The notes under the pieces are model-generated. The model made no database searches and was not told the origin of the DNA. It saw only the letters and a program-made list of their open reading frames with translations. Shown here one piece after another: positions 56,050 through 64,000 of a DNA stretch of 64,000 bases. The translations under genes were made by a program, and so were the position numbers. The stretch's first letter is position 1; the number at the start of each line of letters is the position of its first letter. Origin of the DNA: Ianthella basta (lineage: Eukaryota > Porifera > Demospongiae > Verongiida > Ianthellidae); contig OZ025868.1 in NCBI GenBank assembly GCA_964019415.1, forward strand, positions 9,795,143 through 9,859,142, read 5' to 3'.

Positions 56050-56590
56050 CACACAGAAACATGCATGTAGCTAAACACACACATGCAAATATTCTTACAT
56101 GCACTCTAAAAGACATAAACTAGACGAATGTAAAAACATTGTGGGGGCGAGTGGGAGTATGAAGGGGCATGTTGGCAAATAATGGTCGGGACAGTATGAT
56201 GTGCACTGATTATAAGGTGTGCAATGCAGTGGTATGTGTCCTCCATGAAGTGTGAAGTCAGACTGACGGATGAATAGCATGGTAGGCAGCAGGTCCTGGA
56301 TAGAATTATGCTTAGCCGTCAACGGGGTGTGGCTAGGGAATTTGCCTACTTGGCACTGTAGTGAGCAATTATTGCTATAGCTAGAATGCCCAGAGGAGAT
56401 AACAGAGGCTATTATGAGCTGCCTAGCTATGTGCAAGTGTGAGAGCATGCAGGAAGAAGCGACATGACTGTGATGGACAATGTTATAGGTGTCAGTGGAA
56501 ATGACTGGTGTATGTTAAGATGCATTGGAATGAGTAGCAATTATTATAAGCGAAACTCAACATCATGAAAGTCAAAAGAAAAAAGGAACA
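55010..56590. other. No gene seen; (CA)n microsatellite
   Basis: 55953-56044 is an almost pure (CA)n tract. A 131-codon plus frame at 55498-55893 has no domain, and its end shares agaaaca(g/t)..(a/c)acgtagcta wording with the microsatellite flank. No gene recognised. Confidence 0.5.
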
Positions 56591-56794
56591 GCACATGCAT
56601 GGCCATGTGTGAAATTAATGTCCAGGAAAGTAACAGTAATTTGCCCAATTGCAATTGCCCAATAGACAATAAAAGGATCGAGGGGCAAAGTCGGCTACAG
56701 CGACAGCGAGCAAGAGAAGGTAACTGTCGAAGCTACAGCACACTGCGCACCTGTCCTTTAGAAGCCAACTGGTCCAGTGCACCCTCACGCTTGA

Positions 56795-57025
56795 TCCTGA
56801 CAGGCCGCCCTCCAGCAGAATCATTAGTATGTGAAGCCCTACTGGCCGCCCTCCAGCGGAATCATAAGTAGCTATGTGAAGCGCTACTGGCCGCCCTCCA
56901 GCGGAATCATAAGTAGCTATGTGAAGCCCTACTGGCCGCCCTCCAGCGGAATCATAAGTAGCTATGTGAAGCGCTACTGGCCGCCCTCCAGCGGAATCAT
57001 AAGTATGTGAAGCGCTACTGGCCCG
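56795..57025. repeat. 45-bp minisatellite, about five copies
   Basis: Unit ctggccgccctccagcggaa, tcataagtagctatgtgaag, cgcta, with one or two variants (cagcagaatcat; aagtatgtg). The unit is a multiple of three and is open on the minus strand (YDSAGGRPVALHIAT repeats), but there is no sign it is a real protein. Confidence 0.85.
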
Positions 57026-57254
57026 AGTCAACTTCAGCCACAAGGAGCAAGAGCTAGTGGGCAAAATGCTAAATGCCACGGCGGCATGGCAGACTCCTGA
57101 CTCGGCTTGAGCCGAAAAGCAGCATGCACTTGCGCACTATGCATATGGCTGGTATTGCGCAAGGTACGCTATTGCGCAATGGTAGACAAATATTGGTTCC
57201 CCGGGGCCATAAACGGCTTACTAAATGAGACATACCAAAACTTCTGGTTTTCGC

Positions 57255-57800
57255 ACCACCCAGAAGAGAAGTGGTTCGCTTCGCTCGCCCTAATGAGAGG
57301 ATAGGGACATGGATGGAGGGCACACAGATAGCTACAGGTGCTTTACAGCACACCCACAGTCATTGCAGCAGATGGGGTTCTGTTGTGGCAGAAGGTAGTT
57401 CACTCGACCACACCATGAACGCCATCTGAAGAAAATTTAGAAGGGTAACTGTGTGTGCTTAAGCTTTAAGCCCTTTAGACCGTTATAAGAAGTTTGCGTA
57501 CAGAATTCGTGGGACTCTCCACGTTCTACATCGCTTCTGTCACTTATCCGAGACAGAAAACTGAATTCTTTTAACAGGGCGGCCATGATTGAAAACGTCA
57601 TGTGAACCAAGTCGCCAAACCGTTGGATGCTATCTCGCTGCTTTCTGTATGTATTCAGACCAGAGGTGATGGCTGCCTGTTCTACAACTTTCGAGGCAGA
57701 AGATGCCTATGCTCCCCGTGGAGCAACGCTTGGAAGCCGGTTTCAAAGTTCTTCGCTCGGTCCTTCTAGCATGAGAAAGGCAAATAAAATAACAGACACT
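57255..57800 (+). repeat. Repeat family H, copy 2 (unoccupied TTAA site)
   Basis: It is co-linear with 18.70-21.31 kb. At 57466-57469 the TTAA site is intact (gcttaagctTTAAgcccttt), whereas copy 1 carries the 960-bp element there. Confidence 0.7.
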
Positions 57801-57849
57801 ATAAATTCCCTATCATCAATATTTTCGGTACATTATCTTATAATAATTG

Positions 57850-58318
57850 TAACGCACATTTTCGTTGTTCGGGATAATCTTCTTCAATTCTTGACGAAAC
57901 GTCACGAAACTTGGTAGGATTACAAAGAGGCGTGCTGTGAGTAACATCGCTGAGCCGAAATTTGGTTTAAGGTCGTTCCGTCCGAGTTTTTGCCACTTTT
58001 ACGGTCGCCGCCATATCTAAGAGATAGGGAAGAGATGGTGTTTGGTTGTGCACGAACTCCTCCTTCAATTTTTCACCAATCTTCGCCAAGCTTGGAAGAG
58101 TATATCACGGCAATACGGGGGGTGACCTAAGGTGGTTAGTGCCTTCGCCGCTGGACTCCTTTAAACCAAATGGATTAACATAAGTAAATTCTGTACGTAC
58201 GGAGTTTTACAGAACGAGTCTACGGAATACTCCCAATTAAATGGACGGTTCTGAATGATTAAACGCTCAAATTTCAAACGATATGCTGGGAACCCACCCG
58301 AAGGGCGGGCATTCAGCT
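57850..58318 (+). mobile_element. Helitron-like non-autonomous element, copy 2
   Basis: The forward copy of 21386-21865 ends cccacccgaagggcgggcat, then tcagCTAG, followed by T. The 3' hairpin, spacer and CTAG are the Helitron signature. Non-coding. Confidence 0.55.
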
Positions 58319-58324
58319 AGTTAT

Positions 58325-60550
58325 ATAAATGTAAGCACAGTTAGACTACCGCAGTTTATGTATTATATAAACATACATACATACCGACTTACCACCAGAA
58401 GCATAACACAAACCCATACAACAAAATGCCAAAACGTAAACAATATAGGGGCTGCCGCCTAAAAATCAAGACATTTGGCTTTAATACAATAGAGTTACAT
58501 AGGCAAAAGCAATGTACCCTAAAGGAAGCTTTTAGCCTACCCTACTACTTCAAGTGCTCTTTTAGTTTTGGCCGCCCGCAGCTATTTTTGTTAGGTCTTA
58601 ATGTGATTGCGCAATACTAAAGCACTCGGCCCCCTCTGAAGGGTTGGGCTGAATCCGCCACTGTGAAATACCCCCTCATTGTCAAAGAAATACTTCAGCA
58701 TAGACATAACAGTTAAATACGACGCCTGTAACACCAATAACGCCACAGAAAGACAAAAGTGATTAATAAAAGAAGCAGGCAAGGACTTACTTAGAAATGA
58801 ACCTTCAACGCGTTAATATTGCCTTGGACTCGACAGATGCAATGACGTCACTATCTGTCGTTGGCAACCGGATAAAAGTGGCCACAGCCCACTTCCGCAA
58901 AATGCTCAAAATGGCGGGTGGAAGCAGGGGGTAGTCTCAGGGGGGTCGGTCAAGGTCACGTGTGTCCGCAAAATGGCCGACGCGGCTGCTCTTTACTGTG
59001 TATTTTACCTATACTAGCTAAGAGCAGACATATTTCGAGAAACACGTCGCATCGCTTGTTTCTTTGCTTCTGAGCACACAGTTGGACAAGTGCTATCAGA
59101 AAATGGACCCTTCCCCGCCCTTCCCCAGCATCTAGGTAGGTTTTGCAAGCATTTTCCAACACCGGTGTACGAGTGTTCTCTGATGCTGGCTACGAGGCAG
59201 ATGGAGCCTAATCTGGAGTACTGAGCAAGTGCTGCTGTGGAAGTGACTCCTTAGAAGCTGGTAGCGAGTCCTCATTAATCACTTCAGGATTGCAAGACTG
59301 ATAGGTTGACTGCTTCTGCAATGGGAGTGCAATCGGCAGCCACGTCCTTTCAATCGTCTTGGTTCTGTACACGATTTGTCACATTCGATAGCAGGGATGC
59401 TAGAAATGGCTTAAGTGTGCTGGCAATCCTCAAGAAACGCTGCGATAACTTGCAAAACTAAATCGTGAAAGCGGTCAGACAATTAAGCCCAATCCACCGT
59501 ATGGCTCCTTGGCTACGTACGTACGGGTCATACCAGTGGCGCGAACGCAGTACAAGGCCCTGCCATAGCTCAGGGTAGGCACACTCGGCCTTGGAGCACA
59601 GTGAGCTAATACAAGGAGACGCGATTGGAATGTCAGGAATGCAATTATGAAGGTGCTGGTATTGCGCAATCCCAGGACTTTGTCCGACCGCCCTGTTGGT
59701 CTCTGGCTTGCTAGACCGTCCCGTAAGCGCCCGGTAGGCGCGGAAGGGAAGGGACTAGCGGCAGTATACACTAGGCAGATGTTTAACATCGTGGGGGCGA
59801 GCCTGAGCGAGTGAAAGTGTGGTGTGAAGCACATGCCGGGCAATAGCAGAGAGTAGTGAAGCTGGGCAGGCGCAGCTAGCTACACACAGTACAGCACAGC
59901 TGACCCATTGAGTTCCGCATCCCGTCGCGCGTGCACAAGTGTGAAGGAGCAGGCTGCACTTGCACACTGTTGTGGAGAGGCTCCAAGGTGGTGGGCGTCA
60001 GGCCATGTGTAGAAGCTAGTTGGTAACTGCGCATCCTCCCTCCGGGCAGTTGCTAGTACATGTCGGGCGACCTTTCCCGCTGGTGTGCACTCCAAAGTTG
60101 TAGACCAATTTCAGTTTGCCCAGGTCATGGTCGTGCAGAGTTCTGTATCTCTTCCGACGCCGAGATTGTGGCTGCAGTCCGTGAATGGATGGTAGTTACT
60201 AAGGTAGCGAGATTGTGGTTGCAGTCCGTGAATGGATGGTGGTTAATAAGGTAGCTAAGTCAGGCGCTTGTGTTTGCTGAAACCGCTGTGGCCCTTGTGG
60301 ATGGACGCTCGGAGGCGTCATCTCTAAGCATGGATGAAAGTCTGAAGCCGAAGGAGTTGTGTTACGGCTTATGTCGAGCATTGGGCGTCGACTGGATAGT
60401 AGTTAGGTAATTCGCCCTCTTATCGTTCGTGTACACCGACGTTGGCCGTTCCCCGCGGCGAATACTCCAGAGGTTCACGAACGGCAGCCATTTTCTCGGC
60501 CGCAAATAGAGATTTCCGGTAAGACGTACGATACATATATTGTTTGTTAT
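58325..60550. other. No gene recognised; small repeats
   Basis: 58345-58390 repeats ctaccgcagtttatgtattat (also at 21.36 kb). 58486-58560 is a diverged end of the TTAA element. 60165-60252 contains a 46-bp tandem duplication (gattgtggctgcagtccgtg). A 122-codon minus frame (59475-59843) has no domain. Confidence 0.4.
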
Positions 60551-60556
60551 ATATAG

Positions 60557-61792
60557 GGTGTGTAAAAATGTTTCCTCCAAAAACAAGGGCAAATGTAGGG
60601 ATGGTGCAGTGTGCCTCTGAAGGGCATGGCAAACCAACTGGCGGAAAAACCGTAGGAACAAGGAGGAGGGCCGGTCCATGCAAAGAGGGGGGCCAGCCTG
60701 TCCACACAAAACCCATGCAGGTCATTAACATTCGCTGACTTTGAATACATTTGCACCATCCCTACATCTGGCAACATTTTGCCGCGCCTTCTAGCTACTA
60801 CCACACAACCATTCCAGCTATTCAGCCTCCCTTTTGCACCTACAGGTACAGTCTTACAATTCACCCATCTCTCTGCTTTGCTGTGCTCTATCTTTCCTTT
60901 CCACAAGGTTTATCTCTGCAAATTGCCTACTACCCAATCTACTTTGCTGTGCCCTAGGATCTAGAACCTCCTACTCTTCCAGTTCGTTATGTGCTTCCAT
61001 GTAAGTATCAGTTGCAGGCTCCATATTCTTTGGGTTAATTCATCTCTTATGTAGCTATCTTGCTCTGCTATGAAACTCTGCGGCAAAGCACTAAGCTCAA
61101 ATGCAGTGGCAATACTTACCATAGGTGTTCACTACATCGCTGCCTGCAAACCACCACACCCACTTACATGCCCACACTGTTTAGCTCTAGGCCAGCACAA
61201 ACATTGTACACTTCACTACCAATGTTTACGAAGTTCAACCTCCATACACGTACATATATCCAGGTAGGTAGTGTCTTACAGTATATCAGAACACACTAAT
61301 ACCTACGCATGCACCACAGTGTACACCAGATTCTGCAATAGCTATATAGCTGTACAGCCTTTCCTCATCGGTGCTTTAGTCATGTACATGGGTGTATGCA
61401 TACAGTTTGGTGATGTGTACATGGGAAGATGCACAGCTGGAATAGGCATGCAATCTTAATCGCCTGCATGTAGCAGCTCTTTAGCTTGTTACTGTGCACT
61501 CACAATTGCATAACAATATGCAGGTGGAGAAATAGGGGATGGTAGCAAGACCGCAAGCGCAGCAAAATGTTGCCAGATGTAGGGATGGTGCAAATGTATT
61601 CAAAGTCAGCGAATGTTAATGACCTGCATGGGTTTTGTGTGGACAGGCTGGCCCCCCTCTTTGCATGGACCAGCCCTCCTCCTTGTTCCTACGGTTTTTC
61701 CGCCAGTTGGTTTGCCATGCCCTTCAGAGACACACTGCACCATCCCTACATTTGCCCTTGTTTTTGGAGGAAACATTTTTACACACCCTTGT
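60557..61792. mobile_element. Composite element: inverted K copies around a core
   Basis: Family K lies forward at 60557-60769 and reversed at 61579-61792, each lacking its inner terminal piece. Between them is an 809-bp segment with inverted ends ggcaacattttgc and gcaaaatgttgcc. No transposase was recognised in the core. Short frames are uninformative. Confidence 0.6.
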
Positions 61793-62296
61793 TTCTTGAG
61801 TTTTATGGAATGCAAATTGCACATGGGCAACGGCCAATCTACTAGAAAGGCTTTCAAACAACAGTGGCAACAAAGGAATGTGCTCCAAATGCATGGCAGG
61901 ATGTGTAGCATTGTGGGATGTGGCTGGGTGAGCAACCTAGGGTAGTCTGTGGTGGGTTGAATGTTGGGCGAAGCATATCCAGTATGTACCCTGGCACAGT
62001 CGATTGACCGCGATGTGGAGCTATTGGATGGTGATTGTATGAGGAATAGGCGGAAGACGGTGTCAGAAACGTGTAGCGCGTCAGAGTAAAATGGCGTCTT
62101 TCTCCCAGGTACGGCTCCCCAAGGCCTGGAAACATCCAGTATGTACCCTGGCACAGTCATTTGACCGCGATGTGGAGCTATTGGATGGTGATTGTATGAG
62201 GAATGGGCGGAAGACGGTGTCAGAAACGTGTAGTGCGTCAGGGTAAAATGGCGTCTTTCTCCCAGGTACGGCTCCCCAAGGCCTGGAAACATCCAT
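61793..62296 (-). repeat. Family P (reversed) and 157-bp tandem duplication
   Basis: The flank matches 28.33-28.58 kb reversed. agtatgtaccctggcacagt starts at 61981 and again at 62138, giving two copies of a 157-bp unit ending near 62294. The 234-codon minus frame over this region is a repeat product. Confidence 0.7.
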
Positions 62297-62299
62297 TTG

Positions 62300-62662
62300 T
62301 GAACTTGCACGCGGAGTCGTCAAACCTACAAAAGGCACTTACAGGTCAACAGTGGCATAGAACTGCGGGCAATTTATTCTTCTACTTCATATGGTTCGGG
62401 AGTTACAGCTGACGAAGAAGAAGAATAAGAAGAAGAAGACGAAACACGAAAAAAGGCGGCGACGCTTTCTACACAACGGCGCGCTTGCGCGTGGAAGTAA
62501 GGTTAGCTCTGTATACTCTACAGCCACACCTCCTCGTAGGCAGCTTCTTGTGCCGGTCCTTACTACTGTTCGGGAGTAGGGCTACTTTCCGTTTGTATTA
62601 CAGCATACAAACAACCACCACCATCCCTACATAGACAGTACTACCGTGCTGTCTGATATAAG
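62300..62662 (+). repeat. Family A repeat copy, adjoining LINE 2
   Basis: It has the body of A from caaacctacaaaaggcactt through tttgtattacagcatacaaa to the hairpin agacagtactaccgtgctgt, ending tctgatat. The LINE sequence begins directly after. Confidence 0.75.
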
Positions 62663-64000
62663 CAGCGCCAGATATGGTTTACTAAGGAGCTGAAGGCTTT
62701 GAGGAAGGTGATGCATAAGAAGGAGAAGATCTGGTTAGAGGGGAAGGTCAACATGGAACGGAAGAACTTGAGGAATGAGAACTTGAAGGCTAGAGTAGCT
62801 TATTCTAAGGCGGTGAAAAGAGCTAAGAGAGCCCATCAAAGGAGCAGGTGTGAACAATTGGAAAGAGATCTGGAGTGCACTAAGAAGTTCTGGAGAGCCC
62901 TTAAGAAGATGAATGTCAGCAAAGTGAAGAAAGCAAGGTCGAATCTGCTTCAGGTCTTTGATGAGGGAGGGTCCGTATAATCAGGTGAAGAAGCATTGAG
63001 TGTATGGCAGAGTCATTTTGCAAAGGTCCTGGGTGGTGATGATGAAGAGGGGCAGTAGACAAGTTGCATGCAGGTGAACACAGAGGACAATGGGTCAGAG
63101 TGTAGTCAGCATCTTTGTGAACTAATCTCAAGAGAGGAAGTATTGTGGGCCCTAAATGAAATGAAGAAGAATGCAGCCCCTGGGAGTGACGGTGTAGAGA
63201 TGGACATGCTGCTAACAGAGAGGCTGTTTGACGTATGGGTGGCTCTGTTTGATGTGTGTTGGGAGCATGGCATTGTGCCTTCTTTGTGGAGAGAGAGTAT
63301 TGTTGTTCCAGTACCTAAGAAGCAAACAAGGGGAGTGTGTGATGTGAACACTTTCCGGCCGGGGCATTTCTTTGACCTCCCTAGTCAGCAAAGTGTTATG
63401 CAAGATACTTGAAAACAGACTGTCTTGTATGGCTGAAGAGAAAGGTCTAATAGCAGAAGAACAGGGCGGTTTTCGTAAAGGGAGGGGATGCAGGGACCAA
63501 CTACTGTCTCTGGTGTTATTAGGCCAAACGGAGGTGGTGAGGAAACCTGATGGTATGCTAGTAGCATTCATTGACTTTGCTAAGACCTATGACAAGGTGA
63601 ATCGGGAGCTGTGGTCTTGTCTGCAAAGTGTGGGTGTGAAGGGCAGGTGTCTGCAGTTTATACAGGCTCTGTATGAAGGAAGTGTGTGCAGAGTGAAAGT
63701 GTAAGGTCAGGTCAGTGGAGATTTTGAGGTGAACTCTGGTCTATGACAGGGATGTGTCTTATCCCCACTGCTCTTCTCGTTGTACATCAACGGTGCTGTG
63801 AAGAAGTTGAAGGAGGAGAAGTGTGGAGTGGAATGTGGCGGTGAGACCATTCCTGGTCTGCTGTTTGCCGATGACACTAGCTTGGTGGCCTCAGATGCAT
63901 TGGGTTTGAAGAAGAGTCTAGACGTACTGGTGGAATGGTGTAATGAATGGAGAGTGAAGATTAACATGGCTAAGTCTGGGATCATGCATATCCGCAAGAA
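62663..64000 (+). pseudogene. LINE 2 reverse transcriptase (truncated by window)
   Basis: From the left: IWFTKELKALRKVMHKKEKI, a Lys-rich linker, FWRALKKMNVSKVKKARSN, then (shifted) EEVLWALNEMKKNAAPGSDG, GIVPSLWRESIVVPVPKK and NTFRP. The RT core continues KVLCKILENRLS, GFRKGRGCRDQLL, VAFIDFAKTYDKVNRELW, a stop, QGCVLSPLLFSLYINGAV, LLFADDTSLVASD and KINMAKSGIMHI. FADD and the D of VAFIDF are intact. It is a non-LTR RT of a different lineage from the 14-kb LINE. It has two or three frame breaks, the 5' part is missing and the 3' end lies beyond the window. Confidence 0.85.

Noticed and set aside
55907..56116. Cys/Val-rich minus frame
   Set aside because: (CA)n microsatellite translation.
56615..57079. 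154-codon minus frame with repeated YDSAGGRPVALHIAT
   Set aside because: A direct product of the 45-bp minisatellite, with no supporting context.
5900..62000. CRISPR-like arrays (several tandem repeats with spacers)
   Set aside because: Repeats are imperfect minisatellites in a eukaryotic genome; there are no uniform repeat-spacer arrays or cas genes.
61606..62310. 234-codon minus-strand open frame
   Set aside because: It spans family K, family P and a 157-bp tandem duplication, with internally repeated protein and no domain.
1..64000. tRNA or rRNA genes
   Set aside because: I saw no convincing cloverleaf with A and B boxes and no rRNA-like sequence; a covariance search could overturn this.

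Overview
This window is eukaryotic, almost certainly from a metazoan. It has spliced exons with GT-AG borders, animal-type extracellular domains, large introns and a dense mix of animal transposable elements. No bacterial-type operons are present. A sponge or other marine invertebrate is my guess, from the style of the receptor and from the 2A-bearing LINE; the sequence itself does not prove it.

Host gene. The most important single-copy feature is a minus-strand receptor gene scattered across the left half. Five exons can be joined in phase: an Ig-like exon (31144-31458), a fibronectin type III exon (13543-13812), a transmembrane exon (2395-2491), a tail exon (2161-2224) and a final exon with the stop (1932-2033). 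Together they give an Ig-FN3-TM receptor with a tail of about 60 residues. The tail carries three tyrosines, the last in VEYTGV, which fits the ITIM consensus. The 5' end (signal peptide, further ectodomains) was not found. A frameshifted BEN-domain gene (6693-7628, plus strand) lies inside one of its introns.

Mobile DNA. Almost everything else is transposon-derived, and much of it is nested. 3.1-5.0 kb: a Tc1 transposase split by a 1-kb foldback element. 9.4-10.4 kb: a TA-flanked MITE containing a hammerhead palindrome. 10.9-12.1 kb: a TTAA-flanked piggyBac-like MITE. 14.1-17.5 kb: a CR1/L2-like LINE with a 2A peptide, PHD-like finger, EEP nuclease and RT, cut by a 451-bp insertion. 19.4-20.4 and 28.8-29.8 kb: two inverted copies of a TTAA element, with an unoccupied paralogous site at 57.47 kb. 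23-24.7 kb: a second Tc1 relic. 33.9-38.7 kb: a DIRS/Ngaro-like element (RT, RNase H, tyrosine recombinase) cut by two insertions. 39.3-43.1 kb: a PIF/Harbinger transposase also cut by two insertions. 45.3-47.8 kb: a head-to-head Penelope-like element flanked by a 10-bp duplication. 48.6-48.9 and 53.4 kb: small hammerhead-bearing Penelope-like insertions with 11- and 12-bp duplications. 51.6-52.4 and 54.5-55.0 kb: Tc1 deletion derivatives. 62.7-64.0 kb: a second LINE running off the end. Repeat families A, B, K and L fill much of the remainder.

How it fits together. The host receptor is the only likely cellular function in view. Its introns (about 11 kb and 17 kb as modelled) have taken up successive waves of elements. 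Clean duplications and paralogous unoccupied sites give a relative order of insertion. The novel-looking parts are the three hammerhead-ribozyme families, the 2A/PHD LINE and the ITIM-like receptor tail.
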